DNA from: a virus
Strand: one strand, 5' to 3'
DNA length: 21,024 nucleotides
Virus record (IMG/VR): IMGVR_UViG_3300010885_062190
Coordinates: 1 to 21,024 of that record
In this document: positions 16,901-19,689 of the stretch, one piece after another
How the letters are laid out: every line of letters begins with the position of its first letter
Position numbering within the stretch: position 1 is the stretch's first letter
Notes under the pieces: generated by a model
What the model was told of the DNA's origin: nothing
Seen by the model: the letters and a program-made list of their open reading frames with translations, nothing else
Databases searched by the model: none
Translations under genes and position numbers: made by a program

Positions 16901-18888
16901 TTTTTACAACACCCGGTGCTGATTGGCAAGGCAACGGGCACGGATTCCCGGAGTCAACCCGCAAATATGTGTATACTGTTGATACCACCGAATTTGATTT
17001 TGCAGGATTATTACCGTATCCAATTACTTTAACAGTTTGGAACTTGTCGATAGGAGTCCAATTAATACCAGACACTCACTATACAACAGATTGGGTAAAT
17101 CAAACTGTGACAGTGACCGCAGGTGCATATGAAAATGATACTATAGTTATAACTGTATACGCACTCGGTGGCGGCAACCAGCAATATACCAATTCCTATA
17201 ATGGGTCTGACGTTGGTAATAGTTTGATTATTCCTGTTGAATACAGTTTGATTAATGAAATAGTTGTATTTGTTAACGGACAGGTAGTTACTAACTTTAC
17301 ATCGGCACAATATGGTACATATGATACTAGAATATCATTTAGTAACACTTATGGTGCCACTGATTTAGTTACTGTTACTGCAATGGGTATTCAGACTCCG
17401 CAGTACTCATGGAGTGCGCCGCAGACACAATATTTTGTAGCTGACGGTAGTTTGGCATTTACTTTGACAAACAGCCTTGAGGGAACTAACCCTGCCAATA
17501 TTATTGTAGAAAAGAATGGTGTTCGTGCCAGACCGTCTGCTGGTATTGAATATATTGACGATGGATCAAGTATACAATATTATTGTCCTACACACGTTGG
17601 ATATAGTCCTGCTTTGGTAGCCAATAACGATGTGTCTGTGTATATCAACAATGTACCGCAGATATTGGGTGTAGATTTTGTACTGGATCCATGGAATGGA
17701 GTGTCTGACGCTAGAACAGTTACATTGTCTTCGATGCCAGCTGCTGGAGCTAAGATTTTAATATCAGTGCGGACTGATGCACAATATTATCTGTCAGGTA
17801 ACACATTAATTTGGAATAATTCAGGATCGTTGATTCCAAGTCCAGGAGATATTGTTTCAGTTACTACTTGGAACGACACTGCCGAGCAAGATATATTGAC
17901 CCAGGTCTTTGTGGGTCCAATGTCCGAAGGCGCCACAGTTGCACAGGGTTATGACAGTACTACCTTCGACGAAGCGTTAGTAAGCAATACTTCTGGATCT
18001 TTTGATTTCAGTACAGGTGTACAGGTGTTAACAAATAAATTTGACACTGGACGTATTATAACTGACCCTTCGAGATTAGCAGTTACGCTGGATGGGTTTT
18101 GCTTGTTTAACGGCAATGGTTACACAATCGACGGCACATTCATTACTATTACAGGTTCTGTCATAAGTGCTGCCCAGGTTGTAGTAATTACCAGCATGAC
18201 TCAAAGTACAGTACCGACTGCGATTGCTTTCCGAATTTTCCAGGACATGCGTAGCCTACAAAGCACTTACCGTATTACCAATTCAACCACCACTGTACTG
18301 TCACAACTGTTGTCTCAAATTGGCGATATAATTTATGTGGAAGATGCTGCTGCACTTAGCGAGCCAAATCTCCCACAAGGTATATTTGGGCTGATTACCA
18401 TCAATGGTGAACGGATTGCTTATCGCTATCGTGACGTAGATAATAACACAGTCAGCGGTCTGCGTAGAGGAACTGCCGGAACAGCGGCATCTGATCATGC
18501 CGTGGGTGCAGCAGTTTACGATATTGGACTTGGTAATTTATTACCTGCCGAATACCAAAACTATATAGTATCTGACGAATTTTTATCCAATGGGGTGACA
18601 ACCATTTATACAGCCCCGGATATCAGTGTTGTCGGACTTGATTCAACGGAACTCACAGATGCAGTACAGGTATATGTAGGAGGATTATTACAATCCGGCG
18701 GCTATGAAATATTAACAGCAGATCCAGTGAGCATAGAATTTGCAGTTGCTCCTACTATTAATTATCAGATTACTATTTTGGTACTAAGAGGCGAGAGTTG
18801 GTACACACCCGGAGCAGGCACTGCCAGTGACGGCGTTCCTTTGCAAGAGCAAGAAACTTTAGCAGCAAGGTTTATACGTGGTAATTAA
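4906..18888 (+). CDS. Giant modular virion protein (4660 aa), probably baseplate or tail, at the gene 7 position
   Basis: One open frame encodes about 500 kDa. GGGAG at 4892-4896 is a good ribosome binding site nine bases before the ATG. I recognise segments recurrent in large marine-phage structural proteins: N-terminus TVDLLPEIFRTDTNKKF; RLFESEYYSWDPF near 110; PDYITINRASHDRNAWTRSN near 610; MGLYPAYLPAIYVDNSY near 1220; PTWWEVEYGPAPYT near 1385; AWPFAAMRLLALTKPAKFF near 1475; GQIWWDTTSVRF near 3145; a YIQEVKPYHVQIREF segment ending at 3655; and FVDQYSSHAPEELVPG from 3974. CBM5/12-like modules start at 1865 and 3826. FG-GAP-like propeller repeats span 2276-3060, with sandwich modules inserted. 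A double GxGY motif lies at 3726-3790, and more sandwiches follow from 4022 to the C-terminus (LAARFIRGN). I see no catalytic motif, signal peptide or membrane segment. Its place directly after gene 6 matches T4 gene 7, but homology to T4 gp7 cannot be shown by eye. Outer wedge or adhesion apparatus is my inference. Confidence 0.72.
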   Translation: MATRRTVDLLPEIFRTDTNKKFLGATLDQLTQEPNFKRTQGYIGSKVGPGVNPADYYIVESSAVRNDYQLDPGVVFLKPDTNTAVDAITYPGIIDALALKGANTQKQDRLFESEYYSWDPFSDLDKFTNYSQYYWLAAGPTSVDVSGTDVPSTDSWNINRVTNAYEFSDVAGNNPVITLMRGGNYEFVVNQTGYNFWIQAAPGVEGRMPATPNISSRDVLGVVNNGEDQGTVTFNVPLNTAQDFYYTLTTLPMPLGYQNGTVDLITGLKFNQLNNVYESEFLSQCPGGIDGITNLRNRTIVFTNTITDAQDGGWQVSTQFDPLLQLPDNNGLSGSFDTTTFDQTTDIDSQAQRYSVWQIQYINDEAGNPFMRLNSIAPVPNLNKFTIKFGAQNASTQWYKDASGYFEQIPLLTAVLDTLWYQDSVNPLIFGQIKLVNPGEELIIDANEIIGAKNYTSPNGVVLTNGLKIQFRGAVEPPQFQNLEYYVEGVGTGPGIAARVGFIDGEAYFGTFHTVNGQKITGLANTTTFQQYIYDTIEESLLNTGTGGPAGAPLPNTPVLGATAGNGIKLVPVSEFVTPETYTQSSSIPFDSTSYDSSPYDASLNAPEIPDYITINRASHDRNAWTRSNRWFHIDVIRATSAYNNQILVLDNELRAKRPIIEFRANLDLYNFGTQGKDPVNIIDFGATDALSNINGQLGYSIDGYTFINGSRVIFAADLDPQVRNQIYEVQFIDPDNSGTFIIDLIPAADSLVLSKQTVVCLSGIVQQGKSYWFDGVSWALAQQKTQVNQPPLFDIFDSAGISFSNRLTYPSTTFVGSKLFGYALGSTQITDSVLGFPLKFLNINNVGDIVFENYLYTDSFIYVRDSVSYQEQVSIGFARQYTDRISFSNLIGWQPAAEENRSRQVFKFTYNGLPLVIDIPVDTNTAFAPLQLFQEGVFIDPTGYVYEIVNSTTVITLLESVVNPILIGTIIEVQIISNFASTTGFYEIPLNLENNPLNENSGTFTLGTIRTHYETIGQNLRTIQGPIVGANNTRDLGDILRYGELIVQNSAPLALTGVFLREKQFELFNAIEFNSREYAKYKAFMLDLVTDGDFENLSANQVLDTVLQEISLGRSNISPFYWSDMIPSGETYTENTYTYTVISTPTFDTLQTYDFTASNYLGLLVYLNDVLLTINYDYTVAVDEPNLTITVPLAVGDTITIREYPRTYGSYVPNTPTKMGLYPAYLPAIYVDNSYITPKLVVRGHDGSITLAFNDIRDQVLLEFEKRIFNNLKIVSPIPLVVTDVVPGQFRTTDYDLGQINNILSQDFLSWVGWNKLDYTEQYYRTTDPFTYNYSQSSDRLTGEPVPAGAWRGLYNYFYDTYTPDTTPWEMLGLMQKPTWWEVEYGPAPYTSGNTVLWDDLAAGLIKDPLDTRIDPRYIRPELSSVIPVGSEGELLDPLVAVIGNYDATSFRRSWTFGDDGPVENTWRTSSAWPFAAMRLLALTKPAKFFSLFSDRDRYVYNQPLEQFLWDERYRLNANELTPLYGNGASKASYLDWIIDYNCQLGINSTDNLTVTLNNIDVRLCWRVAGFTDKNYLKIYTERSTPGSTNAGLILPDESYSLLLYKDQPFEQVTYSSVIVQKVDTGWAVLGYSTQRPFFEILVSRTAGRNTIISAAETQVRVATQHTNNVVQVPYGYVFTNLASVCDFLVSYGALLQKQGFLFESRENGYILDWFQMCQEFIYWSQQGWAVGSIINLNPAATRISISRPQAIVDSILTYSPDDIILNQNRQALPIGDLVIDRIDNLFRVSTLTNNTINFLNLRFTAYEHIVILDNRSIFADLIYDKITGARQSRVLVSGWVTNDWTGLVNAPGFVLNQDNIIEWSPNRKYAKGEIVLFKNEYWSSSTIIQPSQEFNYNLWIKSDYNQIQKGLLSNAANSSDQLAAAYSVYNANLEQEVNLFSYGLIGFRPRQYMQALNLDDVSQVNLYQQFLGTKGTLQSAELFSLANLGKETATYDINEYWAVLRSTYGATASQSFIDLRLNEALLHSDPCLVQVVLPQEESSADQAILLQDVWRSSVKLTSTDIFPTTTLLPTDVGLPSAGYVNFDDVDINVFDLETLQLVSSQLSPTAIGVGTTIWVAKINEYEWNVYRASLVPGSITSVSNNLNGRALVQFTKPHGLVVGDILIIKFFDAAVDGIYRVQFISGITSLLIDFVFVGTQTAYTGVGVGFTLESLRVAQAADIVNLPYARPLFPGIKIWVDNNGAGLWEVLEKTEPFTASIDIDPETTVENSRFGASISQGLQNLSALVGAPGYNTTGAVYTYVKTEQDVYAQNSILELGTTDAVGYGNATDMGNQAWAVIGASASMNNAGYAAVIYRNPASNAFQQWQLLLIDPAAAVTPTDEFGYSVTMSLDERWLYVGAPGGNRVYAYGRVDYQPQSVEYYATGTETLFNYSDYIVVDTGDQLVVALEGVTLTYGVDYITNGVYIVLTTPPTAGLKVTIARRSTVLLLGDGVTNTFDLSDIYPATLAVGDDIGTSISVYIDDSLQRLKLDYDYAADSSHNLVFTTAPAAGTVISVRAESYYALVDTITVGGLASTDQFGHSVTTTTNGRQLMVGCPVSTYTDPVTGEVSTQAGSVYVFDRSVQNFQITDTSVVSYTTELALIEPTQVELNGVFLLNQAGTIGGTYSISSNTVTLDTAINIGDTLTIETNQFNLVQTIYSANPAANAKFGYVVDQCVNDCSLYVGAPFANAPAIQSGQVEFNLNQARVYGTISSTVANPVLTPGDFIRVNSYFVEVTGTTVEQLAADINAASVPNAQAAVTNNLEIIADGATTVFDVNTIYSAADSYTVLVLINDVEQIEGVNYTYNNTTEQITFVVAPFAYSVIVVVSGRLTISAKNVQAAQALNKVQVLPGTGTLFADLGWPIYVQLQTIVAPVQQDFANFGQELFISENTTALLVGAPNGSLIELTTFDVNAVTKTSTTFDSNSTVFFDTVLQSGVVYSYDFLPAANATVTNHGQFVFGQQLYDDQAQTSAQFGAAIDYTTGTLLIGSPGTDFNDSQDNSGSVVSYRNINLKPAWSVLRLQQPVVDVSLLNTVYMYDRVAGNTKQYFDYFNPLQGRLLGVVAQNINFTGAIDPAEYNVGAVNNFGGAWRQARVGQIWWDTTSVRFIDPNQNDITYASRRWGQIFPGSTIDVYQWVSSSVPPIQYTGPGVPFSNSRYSVSNSLNEQGIVSLEYYFWVSGINTVNTFAKKTLSTTIIAQYIESPRSSGISYIAPINANTIAIYNGVDYISAQDTILQVGYDQILNDNAVHVEYQLVAQDRADGFLTDVLYNKLQDSFCGSDVVGNPVPDPFLSVSDQFGTQARPRQSMFVNRFLALKNYLTRANNILNQFPISETRRFSLLNSEESEPSRSSGAWDLRVANNEELSYQDLAAVPIGYKYLVANNSAYNGLWTIYEVIAGFAPGSKVLELLRVQNYDTKLYWSYIDWYAPGYDPLTRILAEVPVYSSLATLAVPVGSVVKVTANGQGKWELYQFSNDNSWARVGLQNGTIEFSNKLWDYSVGRYGFDVEVFDAQFYDQEPIIETRKIIQAINQELFIDDLLIERNRCLILMFNYILSEQQAPSWLTKTSLIDVDHIIRQLVPYQIYRRDNQDFVLDYIQEVKPYHVQIREFNLIYNGFDQYNGTVNDFDLPAFYDNEQNLFISPILDDTDPPVSTTSSLPSTSPIWQILPWNQWYQNYLLEIDSVTVVDGGVGYTVPPVVEVTGDALIIAVMTARVNSAGSVIAVDIVDPGVGYLTTPVITFVGGNGTGARAVAITGNQLVRNILTTIKYDRYEYQSSIVDWTPNENYDNGTLVRYDNRVWSANSDDSSSIESTAFDTDQWTLVPAADLTGVDRTMGYYTPGVNETGLDLAQLISGVDYPGVQVTAPGFNQNTGFDVGNFDVNPFDNIAYGPEGRPTYDPAILDAIYASEFTDPYLGTLPSSINVAGGAFVDQYSSHAPEELVPGAIFDTLDMRVFTTPGADWQGNGHGFPESTRKYVYTVDTTEFDFAGLLPYPITLTVWNLSIGVQLIPDTHYTTDWVNQTVTVTAGAYENDTIVITVYALGGGNQQYTNSYNGSDVGNSLIIPVEYSLINEIVVFVNGQVVTNFTSAQYGTYDTRISFSNTYGATDLVTVTAMGIQTPQYSWSAPQTQYFVADGSLAFTLTNSLEGTNPANIIVEKNGVRARPSAGIEYIDDGSSIQYYCPTHVGYSPALVANNDVSVYINNVPQILGVDFVLDPWNGVSDARTVTLSSMPAAGAKILISVRTDAQYYLSGNTLIWNNSGSLIPSPGDIVSVTTWNDTAEQDILTQVFVGPMSEGATVAQGYDSTTFDEALVSNTSGSFDFSTGVQVLTNKFDTGRIITDPSRLAVTLDGFCLFNGNGYTIDGTFITITGSVISAAQVVVITSMTQSTVPTAIAFRIFQDMRSLQSTYRITNSTTTVLSQLLSQIGDIIYVEDAAALSEPNLPQGIFGLITINGERIAYRYRDVDNNTVSGLRRGTAGTAASDHAVGAAVYDIGLGNLLPAEYQNYIVSDEFLSNGVTTIYTAPDISVVGLDSTELTDAVQVYVGGLLQSGGYEILTADPVSIEFAVAPTINYQITILVLRGESWYTPGAGTASDGVPLQEQETLAARFIRGN
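10498..10600 (+). other. CBM5/12-like module 1 within the giant protein
   Basis: Residues 1865-1898 read W-S-P-N-R-x-Y-x-x-G-E-I-V-x-F, then EYW, and close with NLWIKSD. This spacing of Trp, Tyr, Gly, Val and a second aromatic follows the short carbohydrate-binding fold (CBM5/12, chitin-binding type). Similar short modules are common in phage tail proteins, where they may bind cell-surface glycans or only add a structural fold. A second copy is at 16381-16509. Glycan binding is inference. Confidence 0.5.
11728..14070 (+). repeat. FG-GAP-like (integrin-type) propeller repeats in the giant protein
   Basis: Six copies of a repeat with Phe-Gly, about 16 residues, then Gly-Ala-Pro or a variant occur in frame. 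Phe-Gly starts at residues 2276, 2387, 2583, 2713, 2927 and 3020. The matching Gly-x-Pro starts at 2292 (GAPG), 2403 (GAPG), 2599 (GCP), 2729 (GAP), 2943 (GAP) and 3034 (GSPG). Each is followed by a strand of the G-x-V-Y-x-Y kind (GAVYTYV, RVYAYG, GSVYVFD, GVVYSYD, GSVVSYR). A degenerate seventh copy (AWAVIGASASMNNAG) lies near 2331-2350. This is the pattern of FG-GAP repeats forming a seven-bladed beta-propeller. Blades are unusually far apart (56-214 residues) because other modules are inserted. Only the last copy has an Asp-rich loop after GSPG that could bind a metal. Confidence 0.7.
12169..13530 (+). repeat. Beta-sandwich modules inserted between propeller repeats
   Basis: At least four modules share the layout: a strand with V-x-V/L-x-x-x-x-V-x-Q/T, then a Gly-x-Asp-Tyr turn, then a strand ending T-T-x-P-x-x-G-x-x-I/V-x-V. 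Clear copies are near residues 2422-2485 (TYGVDYITN, TTPPTAGLKVTI), 2489-2565 (LKLDYDYAADSS, TTAPAAGTVISV) and 2812-2874 (IEGVNYTYNN). A divergent copy lies near 2640-2700 (VELNGVFLLNQ, INIGDTLTIETN). They resemble the small sandwich domains repeated in phage tail fibres. They fall in the gaps between FG-GAP copies, so they probably project from the propeller surface. Confidence 0.55.
16078..16290 (+). repeat. Two-copy GxGY beta repeat in the giant protein
   Basis: Residues about 3726-3790 contain two copies of the pattern V-x-x-x-G-x-G-Y-x-x-x-P-x-V/I (VVDGGVGYTVPPVVEV and IVDPGVGYLTTPVITF), about 40 residues apart. The second ends in a Gly-rich GGNGTGARAVA turn. Short GxGY repeats of this kind occur in phage tail and fibre proteins; no enzyme function is suggested. 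The segment lies between the KPYHVQIREF block and the second CBM5/12-like module. Confidence 0.5.
16381..16509 (+). other. CBM5/12-like module 2 within the giant protein
   Basis: Starting at Trp 3826, the protein reads W-T-P-N-E-N-Y-D-N-G-T-L-V-R-Y and has a second Trp at 3845, then FDTDQWTLVP. The order W-x-P-N-x-x-Y-x-x-G-x-x-V-x-Y/F-x-x-x-x-W matches module 1 at 10498 almost position for position, although the two lie nearly 2000 residues apart. A short CBM5/12-type fold is likely; sugar binding is only an inference. Confidence 0.5.
16969..18800 (+). repeat. C-terminal cluster of beta-sandwich modules in the giant protein
   Basis: Residues about 4022-4630 hold at least four more modules of the type inserted in the propeller. 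They are near 4022-4085 (LIPDTHYTTDW), 4100-4165 (EIVVFVNGQVV), 4174-4290 (VSVYINNVPQILGVDF, then SSMPAAGAKILISV) and 4558-4630 (VQVYVGGLLQSGGYEIL). Between the last two is a conserved piece near 4500-4526 (TINGERIAYRYRDVD, SGLRRGTAGT) that I remember from other marine phage giant proteins. The protein ends in a Gly-rich tail and LAARFIRGN. The cluster looks like a chain of beta domains, as in a fibre or spike. Confidence 0.5.
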
Positions 18889-18889
18889 C

Positions 18890-19039
18890 ATGGTAAATAA
18901 TAACATGAATGAAAAGCAACCTACTGTAGAACAAAAACCTGTTAGAAAACCCAATGAAGCTGGGGTTTTTTCTGTTGAGGCACACGTTAAAATATATGAT
19001 CCTAACACAAAAGAAGTGTTGGTGGAGAAACGAGCATGA
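18890..19039 (+). CDS. Small 49-aa protein, N-terminal paralogue of the next gene
   Basis: This short ORF starts with ATG one base after the giant gene's stop and ends with TGA 19037-19039, overlapping the next start as ATGA. The first 22 residues are polar and Lys/Asn/Gln-rich. Residues 25-49 (GVFSVEAHVKIYDPNTKEV, then LVEKRA) align without gaps to residues 5-29 of the next protein (GPVSVEGFLKIHDPQTKEV, then FVDKHN), with 14 of 25 identical. That conservation in a different reading frame argues it is a real gene. No clear ribosome binding site precedes 18890, so it may depend on translation of the giant gene; an ATG at 18905 is an alternative start. Function is unknown. A small virion component or assembly partner of the 201-aa protein would fit the context. 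Confidence 0.6.
   Translation: MVNNNMNEKQPTVEQKPVRKPNEAGVFSVEAHVKIYDPNTKEVLVEKRA
18946..18971 (+). terminator. Possible intragenic terminator-like hairpin
   Basis: AAAACCC (18946-18952) can pair with GGGTTTT (18963-18969) around a 10-nt loop, and the 3' arm runs into six T residues (18966-18971). This looks like a weak intrinsic terminator about 60 bp after the giant gene ends, but it lies inside the 49-aa ORF. The stem has only three G-C pairs, and chance formation in AT-rich sequence is possible. Confidence 0.22.
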
Positions 19040-19641
19040 TTATGTTAGGACCAGTATCGGTCGAAGGATTCTTAAAGATCCACGACCCCCAGACCAAAGA
19101 AGTATTTGTTGATAAGCATAATGCTATACATTATGAAAACATGAGTATTGCATTAGCTCAGAGTTTGGCTGATACAAATATTGGTTATATCTATAGTATG
19201 GCATTTGGAAACGGCGGAAGCGCAGTAGATCCCACGGGAATTATTACATATTTGCCTCCCAACGTGACTGGTGCCAATGCAGACCTATACAATCAAACCT
19301 ACATTAAAGTGGTAGACCAGAATTCAGCTGCCAACACAGATCCCACAAGAAATAATCTTACAGTACTGCATACAAGCGGTACAGTTTATACAGATATTTT
19401 GGTTACATGTTTGTTGGATTACGGCGAGCCTGCTGGACAACAAGCATTTGATAACAGTACCAACTTCAACGGCGAATTTGTATTTGATGAATTAGGATTA
19501 AAAGCATGGCAAGGATCTGGCAACGATCAAATGTTAATTACACATGTAATTTTTCATCCTGTTCAAAAGAGCCTTAACAGACAAATTCAAATTGACTATA
19601 CTGTGCGTATTCAGACTTTAACTAACTTGAGTGCAGCATAA
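19036..19641 (+). CDS. Virion structural protein of unknown role (201 aa)
   Basis: I recognise this from remembered marine T4-like phage late clusters, but no defined function is known to me. It begins VSVEGFLKIHDPQTKEVF and continues AIHYENMSIALAQSLAD, MAFGNGGSAVDPTGIITYLP, VYTDILVTCLLDYGEPAGQ and FDELGLKAW, and ends THVIFHPVQKSLNRQIQIDY. The mix of beta strands and Gly/Pro turns suggests a compact virion protein; there is no signal peptide, membrane segment or catalytic motif. GGTGGAG at 19021-19027, eight bases before the ATG at 19036, is a good ribosome binding site lying inside the upstream 49-aa ORF. The four-base ATGA overlap implies translational coupling. A second ATG at 19042 is possible but less well spaced. 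A baseplate or fibre-attachment role is inferred only from its position between the giant protein and the tail fibre. Confidence 0.7.
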   Translation: MIMLGPVSVEGFLKIHDPQTKEVFVDKHNAIHYENMSIALAQSLADTNIGYIYSMAFGNGGSAVDPTGIITYLPPNVTGANADLYNQTYIKVVDQNSAANTDPTRNNLTVLHTSGTVYTDILVTCLLDYGEPAGQQAFDNSTNFNGEFVFDELGLKAWQGSGNDQMLITHVIFHPVQKSLNRQIQIDYTVRIQTLTNLSAA

Positions 19642-19644
19642 ATA
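19637..19644 (+). promoter_or_regulatory. Possible late promoter box, distal copy
   Basis: CATAAATA overlaps the TAA stop of the 201-aa gene and lies 25 bp upstream of an identical box. It fits the T4 late promoter core, but part of the match comes from the stop codon context. It could be a second start site for the tail fibre gene or a chance match. Confidence 0.35.
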
Positions 19645-19661
19645 TGAGTACAGAATTCCAC

Positions 19662-19669
19662 CATAAATA
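19662..19669 (+). promoter_or_regulatory. T4-type late promoter upstream of the tail fibre gene
   Basis: CATAAATA followed by CT matches seven of eight bases of the T4 late box TATAAATA. The ATAAATACT core begins 27 bases before ATG 19690, against 26 bases before ATG 1439 in the gp6-like leader, and both leaders carry a GACG/GAG-type purine stretch before the start codon. The box lies in the only intergenic gap of any size in the last 16 kb, which supports a real late promoter. Confidence 0.65.
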
Positions 19670-19689
19670 CTAATAGGACGGAGTGAAAA

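Noticed and set aside
16607-17032. 141-codon + strand frame inside the giant gene
   Set aside because: The main frame here encodes the conserved FVDQYSSHAPEELVPG segment; the alternative frame is Leu/Ile/Gln-rich with no motif.
4906-18888. Intein, self-splicing intron or enzyme domain inside the giant gene
   Set aside because: I saw no intein splice-junction motifs, homing endonuclease motifs or catalytic signatures; the low-similarity stretches look like beta-rich structural sequence.
18893-18900. TAAATAAT as a late promoter for the small ORFs
   Set aside because: It lies inside the 49-aa ORF just after its ATG, lacks the ATAAATACT form of the two better boxes, and such AT-rich strings are expected by chance.
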